A stretch of DNA of 64,000 nt from Bacteroidota bacterium (GTDB taxonomy: Bacteria > Bacteroidota > Bacteroidia > 2-12-FULL-35-15). Of this stretch, positions 1 to 9,403 are shown one piece after another. The notes beneath the pieces are model-generated. The model ran no database searches, was not told the DNA's origin, and saw nothing but the letters and a program-made list of their open reading frames with translations. Where the stretch lies: assembly GCA_947466965.1 (NCBI GenBank), contig CANIFU010000008.1, forward strand, positions 1 through 64,000, given 5' to 3'. The translations under genes were made by a program, and so were the position numbers. Numbering within the stretch: position 1 is the stretch's first letter; each line of letters opens with the position of its first letter.

Positions 1-2
1 CT

Positions 3-782
3 CCGGTAAACGGAACAGTTTCTAAATTGAATAAAGAGAAGGGTGAACGTGTTGTTGGAACAGCACAGATGGAAGGTACAGAAATTATGCGACTTGCAAA
101 TTTAAATGAAATGGAAGTGAGCGTTGAGGTAAATGAGAATGATATTGTTCGTGTTCAGAATGGCGATACTTCAACGATTGAAGTGGATGCTTACTTAGGA
201 AGAAAATTTAAAGGTATTGTTACTGAAATTGCAAACTCTGCCAATACCACAGGTGTGACTGCTGAGCAGGTAACTAATTTTGTTGTAAAGATCCGGATTT
301 TACAAGAGTCTTATATGGACCTATTAATAGCGAATAATAATATCGCTCCTTTTCGTCCGGGCATGAGTGCGACGGTAGATGTTCAAACAAAAAAAGTGGA
401 CAACATCATTGCTGTGCCTATTCAATCGGTAACAACAAGAAGTGACAGTACTGCATTTAATGAGCAAAACAAGCAGCGAGGTGGAGATGAAGATGAGGAT
501 GAAATTGTTGTAAAAAATGAAAACGATAAAACACAAATTGACGACGCTTTAATAAAAATTGAAGAATGTGTTTTTGTATACAATGCTACTGAAGGCAAAG
601 TGAAAATGGTTAAGGTGAAAACAGGCATTCAGGATAACAATTTTATAGAAATTATTTCGGGACTTAAGGTAGGTGATGAAATCGTTTCTGCTCCATATAG
701 TGCTATCGCTAAAGAGTTAAAAGATGGCGATGTAGTAACGAAAGTTGATAAATCAGAATTGTTTACAATCACTAAAAAGTAA
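3..782 (+). CDS. Efflux transporter periplasmic adaptor (HlyD/MacA family), C-terminal part
   Basis: The frame is open to the left edge of the window, so this is the 3' part of a gene; the TTG at 27 is not a real start. The visible part covers the end of the lipoyl/barrel-sandwich region (EKGERVVGTAQM), a beta-barrel region (ANLNEMEVSVEVNEND, later GMSATVDVQTKK) and a membrane-proximal domain (VKTGIQDNNFIEIISGLKVGDEIV). This matches membrane-fusion proteins that link an inner-membrane RND or MacB-type ABC pump to a TolC-like channel. The pump genes would be expected upstream, outside the window. An acidic, low-complexity insert (GGDEDEDEIVV) lies between the domains. The substrate cannot be told. 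tsaB follows after 5 bp. Confidence 0.85.
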   Translation, partial: PVNGTVSKLNKEKGERVVGTAQMEGTEIMRLANLNEMEVSVEVNENDIVRVQNGDTSTIEVDAYLGRKFKGIVTEIANSANTTGVTAEQVTNFVVKIRILQESYMDLLIANNNIAPFRPGMSATVDVQTKKVDNIIAVPIQSVTTRSDSTAFNEQNKQRGGDEDEDEIVVKNENDKTQIDDALIKIEECVFVYNATEGKVKMVKVKTGIQDNNFIEIISGLKVGDEIVSAPYSAIAKELKDGDVVTKVDKSELFTITKK

Positions 783-787
783 ACGAC

Positions 788-1501
788 ATGGCGCTGATCT
801 TAAATTTAGAAACAGCAACTACAGTTTGTAGTGTTTCTCTTGCAAAAGATGGTGTGCTGCTTGCCCTGAAAGAACTGAATGGAGATTATTCACATGCAGA
901 AAATCTAACCTTGTTCATTGAAGATGTGCTTCATCAAGCGGAGGTGAACATTTCAGCTCTTGATGCGATTGCTGTTAGCAAAGGCCCTGGATCTTATACC
1001 GGCTTACGTATCGGTGTTAGTTCCGCAAAAGGATTGTGCTACGCTCTTGGAAAGCCCTTGATCGCAATTAGTACGTTACAGCATCTTGCTTTATCCGTTT
1101 CATCAGGTCGCACAGCTTTAAAAATATTGGAAAGTGAACTTCAATTTCCTCTTTTTTGTCCGATGATTGATGCTAGAAGAATGGAAGTTTATTGTGCAAT
1201 TTTTGATTCAGGTAACAAAGAGATACAACCCATTGCTGCTGAAATAATTGAAGAAAATTCTTTTTCAAACATTTTAAAGTCTAATCAGCTTATTTTTTTT
1301 GGAGATGGTGCGGCTAAATGTAAAGTGCTCTTTTCATCGAATAAGAACGCATTTTTTATTGATGATATAGTGCCTTCTGCCCAAGATATGATTGTGCTAT
1401 CAGAACAGGCTTTTAATAATGGTCGGTTTGAAGACGTTGCATATTTCGAACCCTTTTATTTGAAAGATTTTGTGGCAGGCAAAAAGAAAGGTGATCTTTA
1501 A
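788..1501 (+). CDS. tsaB: tRNA threonylcarbamoyladenosine biosynthesis protein TsaB
   Basis: The 237-aa protein begins with the ASKHA-fold phosphate loop (LNLETATTVCSVSLAKDG) and carries the family block KGPGSYTGLRIGVSSAKGL at about residues 67-85. Length is normal for TsaB. By family knowledge, TsaB is the scaffold partner of TsaD that, with TsaE and TsaC, makes the t6A37 modification of ANN-decoding tRNAs in the cytoplasm; it lacks catalytic activity itself. It lies 5 bp after the efflux adaptor and is probably co-transcribed with it. Its stop codon overlaps by 4 bp the end of the convergent gene on the other strand, so there is no room for a dedicated terminator. Confidence 0.95.
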   Translation: MALILNLETATTVCSVSLAKDGVLLALKELNGDYSHAENLTLFIEDVLHQAEVNISALDAIAVSKGPGSYTGLRIGVSSAKGLCYALGKPLIAISTLQHLALSVSSGRTALKILESELQFPLFCPMIDARRMEVYCAIFDSGNKEIQPIAAEIIEENSFSNILKSNQLIFFGDGAAKCKVLFSSNKNAFFIDDIVPSAQDMIVLSEQAFNNGRFEDVAYFEPFYLKDFVAGKKKGDL

Positions 1502-2481
1502 TAAAAACGGTATGCGAATTTCACTATCCCTATCGAATTATGCAAGTGGTCGCGAGTGATTTTTGATTTTAACAAATTATTTGTTTCATCATACAAATAG
1601 CTTAATTCTGAAACAAGTCCATCGTTTTTAAATTTCTTTTCTTCCAACAGAACGCCATTCGCATCAAATTTATAAGTAGTATATTCTTTTATATTTCCAC
1701 TTTCATTACTACTATAGTTTCTGTCAACCACATTCCCATTAGTATCATATTTATAACTGTTTTCTTGCCTCATCCAGCTCACAATGAACTCGTAGTTTTC
1801 ACTTATTTTATTCCCCTTTTCGTCGTAATTAATGATTGCTTTTTTATACTCCCGTCCTTCATCATTTTTACATATTTTCTTGATCTGTGTTGGTGTCATC
1901 TGAATGTACTCGAATGTTTCACTGGATAAAATATTCTGAACGCCTAATTGAAATTCGTTTTTATTTTCGCTGATGTTCGTTTCTCGGAAGTGCATTTCTT
2001 TAATGAGTTGCCCCTTTTCGTTGTACTCATAATAATAGGAGTTATAATATGCCCCCATTTTTACTCTTTTGGTAATAATTCTACTTTGTTGATCATAATA
2101 TATATCAGCAAAAATGGTGTCATTGTAATATCTTGTAACCGAACGAGTGCTTGCTGCTTTAACAACATTTCCTTTCTTTCTTATTTCAGGAATGTCTACA
2201 ACCTCATTTTCAGCAAAATTTAAAATGGTATAATAGTAACGAGTAATTCTTCCCTGAATATCGAACTCATATCCCTGACTCGCACCTTTATCTATGATTA
2301 CTTCGCCGTCGGGTTTGTCAACAATCACAACATCAATTCTTTTAATCTTATTTTGCTTTATAATCATTGCATTAAAAGATGTAGGTCCAATGCCTATTTC
2401 AACTGGATTGTTGTTTACAATCTGGGCAATACCGGCAACATTTAAAATAAAAAAAAGTAAAAGGGTGTTGGCTATCTTCAT
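1498..2481 (-). CDS. Secreted protein with YD/RHS-like repeats, function unknown
   Basis: A signal peptide ([20 protein letters not shown]) is followed by about 300 residues of repeated strands with the pattern YxYDxxGNxxxxxxY ([54 protein letters not shown]). These resemble the YD repeats of RHS proteins but are few, with no toxin tip or sorting domain. A periplasmic or surface location is inferred. The start overlaps the stop of the upstream DUF255 gene in an ATGA tetranucleotide, so the two are probably translationally coupled. I do not recognise a specific function. Confidence 0.75.
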   Translation of the reverse strand: MKIANTLLLFFILNVAGIAQIVNNNPVEIGIGPTSFNAMIIKQNKIKRIDVVIVDKPDGEVIIDKGASQGYEFDIQGRITRYYYTILNFAENEVVDIPEIRKKGNVVKAASTRSVTRYYNDTIFADIYYDQQSRIITKRVKMGAYYNSYYYEYNEKGQLIKEMHFRETNISENKNEFQLGVQNILSSETFEYIQMTPTQIKKICKNDEGREYKKAIINYDEKGNKISENYEFIVSWMRQENSYKYDTNGNVVDRNYSSNESGNIKEYTTYKFDANGVLLEEKKFKNDGLVSELSYLYDETNNLLKSKITRDHLHNSIGIVKFAYRFY

Positions 2482-4538
2482 TTAATATTCATTTGTTTCA
2501 ATGCCGTTTCAATATGTGTTTCAGGTTGTAAACATGTTTTATTCCGACAAACATAAATAAGTGTTTCATCATTTTTAAACCTGTTTATCAATAAAGGTAA
2601 CGAGCTTATTGAAGTGCTTCCTGCAAATATCTTATTTGGATAGTAATGTTTGTTGAAGGATTTTCTTTTTTCATCAACAGCTTTACCAACAATTGCCACT
2701 TCGTAAAAGGGTTGACTGAAAAACAAAAGTAGCATCGCCCAATTGCTATATCCTGCTCCGTAATTTTCTATTTCTCCCACTACATTATTCAACATTTTTT
2801 TGCTCTTTGCAATGTATTCTTCTTTTTCAAAATGATGTCCCAAAAGAAAAAGTGATTTAGCAATACTTGAGTTAGACGCAGGAATAACATTGTCGGATAG
2901 TTCCATTTTTCGTGTGATCAATGCTTTATCCATGTCTGAAGTAAAGTAAAACATACCTGAATGTTCATCCTGAAAATGTTCAAAAACATATATCATGAGG
3001 TCGTTCGCTTTTTGTAAAAAATTTTCTTCACCGGTTGTTTCGTATAACGTAATGAGTGCATCTATTGTAAAAGAATAATCTTCCAAAAATCCATTGATGG
3101 GCACATGTTTTTCTGCAAAAGTTTCTTTACCCGTTTTTATGGATGCTAAATGGCTTAATTTATTTCCGTTGCTCACCGTATTTTCCAAAAGAAAATGAAT
3201 GTTTTTTAATGCAACATCTAAAAAGTGCTGTTCCTCAAAAACACTATAGGCATCGGTAAACGCCTTTAGCATCAGCGCATTCCAGGAAGTGATAATTTTG
3301 TTATCCAAGCCGGGGCGGATACGTTTTTCTCTGACAAGAAGTAGACTATTTTTACATTCTTGGATTATCTTTTGTAATTCGTTAACACTAATATTGTTTC
3401 GTTGCGCGATAGTAATATCATCATCATGACGCAGTAAAATATAATTATTGTGTTCCCACAATCCTCTATCATTCACATTGTAGTAATCAGCAAACAACTC
3501 AAATTTATCTGTTAAAAGTTTTTCTAATTCAACTTTGGTCCACACATAATATTTTCCTTCAACTCCTTCCGAATCGGCATCCAGTGCGGAATAAAATGCT
3601 CCTTCAGGAGAAGTGAGTTCTCGTTCAATAAAAGCAAGTGTTTCATAAACAACATCCTTATATAAAGGGTTTTTTGTCTTTTGAAATGCTTCTGCATAAA
3701 GTGATACTAATTGCGCATTGTCATAAAGCATTTTTTCAAAGTGCGGTACTTTCCAAAAGTGATCTACCGAATAGCGGGCAAATCCTCCCCCAATCTGATC
3801 ATATATTCCGCCAAAAGCCATTTTTTTTAAGGTGAGTTCTACATGGTTGTGTACCTCAATATTTGTTGTGTGATGCGCATATCTTAAAAGAAATTGATAG
3901 TTATTTGGAAGGGGAAATTTCGGTGCTTTATTGGGTCCACCATCTGCATCATCAAAACATTGTTTCCAGGCAACTACACTTTTGTGAAGCAGCTCTATTG
4001 TTAACGCTTGTTCAATTGGGTTGACTTTCACTAGTTCTGCCAGCTTTACACCTTCAGTCAATTGTTTGGCATAGTCCAGCACTTTTTCTGTCTCTTGCTG
4101 ATAGGCATCTGCTAGATTCAATAAGATGTTCATCCAATTTTGTTTTTGGAAATAGGTGCCACCATAAATTGGTCTGCCATCTGGAAGTGTGAAACAATTG
4201 AGTGGCCATCCGCCTTGTCCGGTCATCAGCTGAACGGCCATCATATATACCTGATCAATATCCGGACGCTCCTCTCGGTCTACTTTGATGCAGATGAAAT
4301 AATCATTCATTAATTGTGCAACCTGCTCATCCTCAAAACTCTCGTGCTCCATCACATGACACCAATGGCATGCAGAATAGCCAACACTAACAAGTATCAA
4401 TTTGTTTTCATCTTTTGCTTTTTCTAATGTGGCATCATTCCATGGATGCCAGTTAACTGGATTGTGCGCATGCTGCAGCAAATAAGGACTGCTTTCATGA
4501 ATCAGTGTGTTTGTATAGAGGGGATTTGTCTCTTTCAT
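2478..4538 (-). CDS. Thioredoxin-domain protein, DUF255/YyaL (SPATA20-like) family
   Basis: The 686-aa protein opens with the hallmark block of this family ([17 protein letters not shown]), then a thioredoxin-like fold with a CHWC dyad at residues 57-60 and the motif [11 protein letters not shown]. The rest is an (alpha/alpha)6-barrel region like that of glycosidases and N-acylglucosamine epimerases ([34 protein letters not shown]). Full length and intact. Homologues are widespread, but their biochemical role is poorly defined; a redox or sugar-related function is only inference. No signal peptide is seen, so it is probably cytoplasmic. It is the first gene of a two-gene unit with the YD-repeat protein, overlapping it by 4 bp. 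Confidence 0.9.
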   Translation of the reverse strand: MKETNPLYTNTLIHESSPYLLQHAHNPVNWHPWNDATLEKAKDENKLILVSVGYSACHWCHVMEHESFEDEQVAQLMNDYFICIKVDREERPDIDQVYMMAVQLMTGQGGWPLNCFTLPDGRPIYGGTYFQKQNWMNILLNLADAYQQETEKVLDYAKQLTEGVKLAELVKVNPIEQALTIELLHKSVVAWKQCFDDADGGPNKAPKFPLPNNYQFLLRYAHHTTNIEVHNHVELTLKKMAFGGIYDQIGGGFARYSVDHFWKVPHFEKMLYDNAQLVSLYAEAFQKTKNPLYKDVVYETLAFIERELTSPEGAFYSALDADSEGVEGKYYVWTKVELEKLLTDKFELFADYYNVNDRGLWEHNNYILLRHDDDITIAQRNNISVNELQKIIQECKNSLLLVREKRIRPGLDNKIITSWNALMLKAFTDAYSVFEEQHFLDVALKNIHFLLENTVSNGNKLSHLASIKTGKETFAEKHVPINGFLEDYSFTIDALITLYETTGEENFLQKANDLMIYVFEHFQDEHSGMFYFTSDMDKALITRKMELSDNVIPASNSSIAKSLFLLGHHFEKEEYIAKSKKMLNNVVGEIENYGAGYSNWAMLLLFFSQPFYEVAIVGKAVDEKRKSFNKHYYPNKIFAGSTSISSLPLLINRFKNDETLIYVCRNKTCLQPETHIETALKQMNIK

Positions 4539-4858
4539 GTTCTAAAAATACGAAGGATAATTAGTATCCTATTTTTATCGGGTACATTATTTAAATTCAT
4601 TTATGCGCATTCATTTTCTAAACAAAAAAATTGATTAAAAAAATCTATCTCCCGATGCACAGAAAACATCTTCGCATGATACTTAATTTTATGTAAAAAA
4701 ATTTTATCGAAAGAGTAGAAAGGGTGGTAGCAACTGAAATAAAAAGTCCAAATTTATACTACTAAAATGTTGCTGGTTAAGTATGTTTTTATGTGAAGCA
4801 ATTTTTTTAGCATGCTTTTTATTTCTGGATCAGGGGTTGTTGCAGTATAAAAATGTGC
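4539..4858. other. 320-bp intergenic stretch without recognised features
   Basis: This AT-rich spacer lies downstream of the LEA14-like gene and upstream of the DUF255 gene, both on the minus strand. It must hold the promoter of the latter, but I find no clear TAnnTTTG element on that strand, no strong hairpin and no ORF with recognisable similarity. Confidence 0.5.
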
Positions 4859-5329
4859 TTATAAATCACCTAGATTCAACGGAACATTTTTCACCATATC
4901 CACCGGGTAACTTTTTTTAACAAACAACTTTCCCACATTTAAATTACCTTTTAATCCTACTTTAATACTTTTACTCATTGCAATCGAAAACAAGTTTGGT
5001 AATTCGTTGGCATTTAACTTTGAAAAATCTGATTTGATATTAAACGTATATCCTTGTTCGGAGTTTGCTTTAATTTTTACATTTTTTGTTATCGACGCTT
5101 TTCCCACATTCATTCCGCTAACACTAGCATCTAAATCAGAACGATAGATCATAAATGCGGTGTTGTTCGGATTTTTTATTTTTGCCGTTACATCAATATC
5201 AATTCCTTTTTGAGAAACTTTATTTATTTTAACATTTTCGATTCCCATAAATGTTATTTCTTTAAAGTCGCCACAGGATGAGAAAAGTATAACAGGGAGC
5301 GCAAAAAGTAGAAGAATGATTTTTTTCAT
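4859..5329 (-). CDS. LEA14-like (LEA type 2) lipoprotein
   Basis: 156 aa. A lipoprotein signal ends in FSSC with the lipidated cysteine at residue 19. The mature part has the LEA-2/water-stress-hypersensitive pattern: a beta-sandwich with IENVKINKVSQKGIDIDVTA, the conserved KNPNN and a SDLDASVSGMNVGKAS block. Families with this fold are linked to desiccation or stress tolerance in plants and bacteria; the role in Bacteroidota is not established. It is probably anchored to a membrane facing the periplasm. It stands alone: a hairpin separates it from the dipeptidase upstream, and 320 bp separate it from the next gene. Confidence 0.8.
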   Translation of the reverse strand: MKKIILLLFALPVILFSSCGDFKEITFMGIENVKINKVSQKGIDIDVTAKIKNPNNTAFMIYRSDLDASVSGMNVGKASITKNVKIKANSEQGYTFNIKSDFSKLNANELPNLFSIAMSKSIKVGLKGNLNVGKLFVKKSYPVDMVKNVPLNLGDL

Positions 5330-5354
5330 AAATGTATTTTTATTTTGAAAACGT

Positions 5355-5382
5355 AAAGGCGCAATTTTTATTTTGCGCCTTT
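5355..5382 (-). terminator. Hairpin terminator after the dipeptidase gene
   Basis: A perfect 10-bp stem (AAAGGCGCAA / TTGCGCCTTT) with an 8-nt AT loop lies 35 bp past the stop of the minus-strand dipeptidase gene and before the LEA14-like gene. The T-tract is short, so termination strength is uncertain. Confidence 0.6.
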
Positions 5383-5417
5383 AGATCTAATCACAATAAA
5401 TATTTCTTTGAATTTTA

Positions 5418-6794
5418 TTACTTACTTAAATCTGTAAAATTTTTGTAGAAATAAGGAATTGTTTCAATGCCTTTTAAGTAATTGAAAACACCATAATGTT
5501 CGTTTGGAGAATGAATCGCATCTGAGTCTAAACCAAAGCCCATCAATACCGAATCTAATCCCAATTCACTTTTGAACATTGCAACAATAGGAATACTTCC
5601 TCCGCTGCGAACAGGTACCGGTTTTTTTCCGAATGTTGTTTCCATTGCCATGCTCGCTGCTTTGTAGGCAACAGATGTACTTGGAGTAACAACAGGCTCT
5701 CCGCCATGGTGAGGAGTCACTTTTACTTTTACCGATTTAGGAGCGATGCTCTCAAAATAATTTTTGAAAAGTTCGGTTATCTTATCACTGTTTTGGTGAG
5801 GAACTAAGCGCATCGAAATTTTAGCGTACGCTTTTGAAGCAATCACTGTTTTTGCTCCTTCGCCCTGATAACCGCCCCAGATGCCATTTACGTCCAATGT
5901 CGGACGGATTGAATTTCTCTCGTTGGTTGTAAATCCCTCTTCACCATGAATATCTGAAAGATCCAATGCTTTTTTGTATGCGTCTAAACTAAAAGGCGCT
6001 TTTGCCATTTCAGCGCGTTCTTCAGCCGTTAATATTTCCACATCATCATAAAACCCGGGTATCGTAATGTGGTCTTTATCATCTTTCATTTTTGCGATCA
6101 TCTCACATAAAATGTTGATAGGGTTTGCAACTGCTCCTCCATATAATCCGGAATGTAAATCCCGGTTCGGACCCGTTACTTCCACTTCAACATAACTCAA
6201 TCCGCGTAATCCAACAGTAATTGAAGGGATATCGTTAGCAATAATTCCAGTATCAGAAATCACAATAACATCTGCTTTCAATTTTTCTTTATTCGCTTTT
6301 ACAAAAATACCAAGGTTTGTTGAGCCAACTTCTTCTTCTCCTTCGATCATGAATTTTACATTACATGGCAGAGAATTGGTTTGCATCATCAGTTCAAACG
6401 CTTTTACATGCATATACATCTGACCTTTATCATCACATGCACCACGGGCATATATTTTTCCATCTTTAATTACCGGTTCAAAGGGCCCTGAAGTCCATAA
6501 TTCAATAGGGTCAGCAGGCTGAACATCATAATGTCCATATACTAAAACGGTTGGCAATTGGGGGTCGATAATTTTTTCTCCATAAACAATCGGATAGCCC
6601 GCTGTTTCACAGATTTCCACTTTTTCTGCTCCAGCAGCAATCAGATTTCCTTTGATCACAGCTGCTGTCTTTATAACATCGTTTTTATATGCAGCATCAG
6701 CGCTTACCGATGGTATGCGCAGCAGTTCAAACAGTTCGTTTAAAAAGCGGTCTTTGTTTTTTTCAATGTAAGCGTTTATGGCTGGATTCGTCAT
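5418..6794 (-). CDS. M20-family metallo-dipeptidase
   Basis: 458 aa, full length. Two-zinc M20 peptidase signatures are visible: VYGHYDVQPAD with metal-binding His88 and general-acid partner Asp90, the bridging aspartate in GACDDKGQ (about 121), the catalytic EGEEEVGS (about 151-158), an aspartate ligand in VISDTG, and the terminal His ligand in IHSPNEHYG. The central lid/dimerisation domain contains GLRGLSYVEVEVTGP and DLHSGLYGG. The family hydrolyses dipeptides and related small substrates; specificity is not readable here. No signal peptide, so cytoplasmic. It is transcribed alone, with a hairpin terminator just downstream. Confidence 0.93.
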   Translation of the reverse strand: MTNPAINAYIEKNKDRFLNELFELLRIPSVSADAAYKNDVIKTAAVIKGNLIAAGAEKVEICETAGYPIVYGEKIIDPQLPTVLVYGHYDVQPADPIELWTSGPFEPVIKDGKIYARGACDDKGQMYMHVKAFELMMQTNSLPCNVKFMIEGEEEVGSTNLGIFVKANKEKLKADVIVISDTGIIANDIPSITVGLRGLSYVEVEVTGPNRDLHSGLYGGAVANPINILCEMIAKMKDDKDHITIPGFYDDVEILTAEERAEMAKAPFSLDAYKKALDLSDIHGEEGFTTNERNSIRPTLDVNGIWGGYQGEGAKTVIASKAYAKISMRLVPHQNSDKITELFKNYFESIAPKSVKVKVTPHHGGEPVVTPSTSVAYKAASMAMETTFGKKPVPVRSGGSIPIVAMFKSELGLDSVLMGFGLDSDAIHSPNEHYGVFNYLKGIETIPYFYKNFTDLSK

Positions 6795-7212
6795 TTTGTA
6801 TTTTTTTTGAATTGTGTGAAAAAGTTAATAATTAGCAGCGACTAATTTTATATGTACAAATTTGCAATTATTATTGATACCATCCTTTAATTATGGTCTT
6901 TTTTTGGCCGAAATATTTTGTTCAAAAGATTAGCGTTTTAGTTTCGATTTTGCTCAGTTTAAAGCACTTCAAAATGTAAGAAATCGATTCATCTCATTTT
7001 AAAAAATAAGAGGGAATTGCTTATTATAATTTCAGATTAGAACACCTCCTTGCAACTATCTGATGAAAATGCGCGTCATGTTAATTGAAATGATGAGATC
7101 CGCTTTTTTATTATTTAGCCGATGAACGCCTAAAAAACATAGTTTAAATAACTTATTTATGATATTTTATTTGATATATTTGTTTGATTTACAGAATGTA
7201 AGAATAGATTAA
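6795..7212. other. 418-bp divergent intergenic region
   Basis: This AT-rich spacer lies between the divergent dipeptidase and choice-of-anchor-L genes and must hold promoters for both. Apart from a TATATTTG element near its right end, I see no recognisable gene, RNA motif or long repeat. Confidence 0.5.
7175..7182 (+). promoter_or_regulatory. Putative Bacteroidota -7 element
   Basis: TATATTTG fits the Bacteroidota TAnnTTTG consensus, 30 bp before the start of the first type-B-sorted gene. The expected -33 TTTG about 19 bp upstream is poorly matched, so support is partial. Confidence 0.35.
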
Positions 7213-9378
7213 ATGGTTGATTTTAAATTAAATAGATATATTTTTTCTGTTTTCCTTACCATTTTGTTTTATGGTGAGAATGTTAATGCGCAACTTATTA
7301 CCAGTACAGCACTTTCACCTGCATTAATGGTTCAAAATGTACTTTTAGGTGGTGGCATTTCTGCTTCAGGAATCACCTATGATGGTAGTCCAACTGCCCG
7401 AGGTACATTTAACGGATCGTCCTCCAATATTGGTTTTGCTTCCGGAATCCTTCTCACAAGCGGCAATAACGCCAATGCTATCGGACCCAATAACATGTCC
7501 GGTGCTTCCACAATGAATGCACTACCCGGAGATCCCGACTTGAATATCATTATGGCGCCTACATTGAGTTATGACGCCACAATTATTGAATTTGACTTTG
7601 TTGCCACTTCAGATAGTATCCGTTTTAATTATGTCTTTGGCTCGGAAGAGTACATGGAATTTGTGAGTACCACTCCCGGTGGTATAAACGATGGTTTTGG
7701 CTTTTTTATCAGCGGGCCCGGTATTGCTGGTCCCTTTAGTGGTGGTGCTCAGAATATCGCACTTGTACCCGGAACAAGTCTGCCTGTTACAATGTTCAAT
7801 CTGAGCTTAAATACCAATTCCGCCTATTATTTTGATAATGGAGATGGATTTGGAACCGGTACGGCTCCCGATGGCTTGACGGTTCAGTACGATGGATTCA
7901 CGGTTCCTTTAGTGGCTGTTGCTGCTGTTCAGTGCGGACAAACCTATCATATTAAACTTGCGATAGCGGATGGAGGAGATGATATTTTGGACTCAGGTGT
8001 ATTTATTGAAGAAGGTAGTTTTACAAGCACCGGAAATGTACACATTTCTTCCTCAACTAGTTTTGGTGGAGCAGTTTCTGGGAATGATACAACAATTTAT
8101 GAAGGATGTGGGTTCGCATCTATTTTATTCGACAGAGGATTAAATAATTTATCTGTAGCAGATACCTTTTCATTTTCGCTTTCCGGATCCGCTTCAAATG
8201 GAATCGATTTTTCTTCGATTGTGGATAGTGTTTATTTTGCAGTTGGACAGGATTCGGCTTATATAACTATCAACGCTCTGCCTGACGCGCTGATTGAAGG
8301 AACCGAAACCGCAGTTTTAACTGTTTACGCAAATACTCCTTGCGGAAATGATACTGCAACAATTACACTTTTAATTGTTGATTCCCCTCCATTAACTGTA
8401 AATTTAAATAATGATACCACATTGGGTTGCCCTTTTCTTAATCTTCCTTTAACAGTCTCAGTCAACGGAGGTGTCGCTATAGGAAATTATACTTATACTT
8501 GGACAAATACAACAAGCACATCCGCTTCTGCAATTGTTAATCCTATTGAAACAACTACCTATTATATTACAATTTCAGATAGTTGCGGAAATACGGCCAC
8601 CGATAGTGTGGTTATTACTATAAATCCATACATCCCTTTGCAACTTGCACTAACAAATGATACAACTATTTGTGAAGGGAATCATGTGTTACTCGATGCG
8701 AATCCTTCTTTTGGTTTGCCGGATTATATTTACAGCTGGTCGCCTTCCATTTCATTGCTTGATTCGGCAACAGTTGCACCTGTTTCATCAACTAGTTACA
8801 TTGTTATAGCTACTGACCATTGTGGAATATCTATTTCAGATACAGTAACGGTTACAATATCCCCGATCGCTGCCGATTTTAGCTACAGCTTTATTACGAA
8901 TCAAAGTGTGCACTTTCAAAATCAGTCGACAGGCGCTATTTCTTATCTTTGGAATTTTGGTGACGGATCACAGGATTCAACTTCAACGGAAGACAGTCCA
9001 ATTCATAATTATATCAATGACGGAACCTATACCGTTATGTTGATTTCCACAAATAGCGAAGACTGCAGTGATACTGTTTACCAGAGTGTAATAGTGCTTC
9101 CTGATTTTTATTTTTATTTCCCAAATGCGTTTACTCCGAATGCAAGTGGACGAAACGACCTTTTTATGGGTTACGGTGTGGGAATAAAAAAATACAACAT
9201 GAAAATTTATAATCGCTGGGGAGAAAAACTTTTTGAAACGGAAGATCTTTATACCGGTTGGGATGGGACATATATGGGGCAAAAAGCTCCTTCAGCTGTT
9301 TATGCTGTCATATTTGATTTGGAAGGATATCACTTTGAAGTTGCAAGAAGAATCGGAAGCATTACCTTAGTTCGTTAA
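7213..9378 (+). CDS. Choice-of-anchor L / PKD surface protein with T9SS type B sorting domain
   Basis: 721 aa. A signal peptide ends near VNAQ. A choice-of-anchor-L domain follows (about 35-270; GVFIEEGSFTSTGN at its end), then a Calx-beta-like segment (ALIEGTETAVLTVYA), Ig-like repeats with SWSP-type strands, a PKD domain (YLWNFGDGSQ) and a C-terminal gliding-motility-associated type B sorting domain (PNAFTPNASGRNDLF, YNRWGEKLFET, GWDGTYMGQ). Such proteins are exported by the type IX secretion system and attached to or released from the outer membrane; an adhesive role is inferred. First of three tandem genes, 25 bp before the next, whose N-terminal half is paralogous. Confidence 0.88.
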   Translation: MVDFKLNRYIFSVFLTILFYGENVNAQLITSTALSPALMVQNVLLGGGISASGITYDGSPTARGTFNGSSSNIGFASGILLTSGNNANAIGPNNMSGASTMNALPGDPDLNIIMAPTLSYDATIIEFDFVATSDSIRFNYVFGSEEYMEFVSTTPGGINDGFGFFISGPGIAGPFSGGAQNIALVPGTSLPVTMFNLSLNTNSAYYFDNGDGFGTGTAPDGLTVQYDGFTVPLVAVAAVQCGQTYHIKLAIADGGDDILDSGVFIEEGSFTSTGNVHISSSTSFGGAVSGNDTTIYEGCGFASILFDRGLNNLSVADTFSFSLSGSASNGIDFSSIVDSVYFAVGQDSAYITINALPDALIEGTETAVLTVYANTPCGNDTATITLLIVDSPPLTVNLNNDTTLGCPFLNLPLTVSVNGGVAIGNYTYTWTNTTSTSASAIVNPIETTTYYITISDSCGNTATDSVVITINPYIPLQLALTNDTTICEGNHVLLDANPSFGLPDYIYSWSPSISLLDSATVAPVSSTSYIVIATDHCGISISDTVTVTISPIAADFSYSFITNQSVHFQNQSTGAISYLWNFGDGSQDSTSTEDSPIHNYINDGTYTVMLISTNSEDCSDTVYQSVIVLPDFYFYFPNAFTPNASGRNDLFMGYGVGIKKYNMKIYNRWGEKLFETEDLYTGWDGTYMGQKAPSAVYAVIFDLEGYHFEVARRIGSITLVR

Positions 9379-9403
9379 AAATTAAAATAATAATAAAAAA
9401 ATC

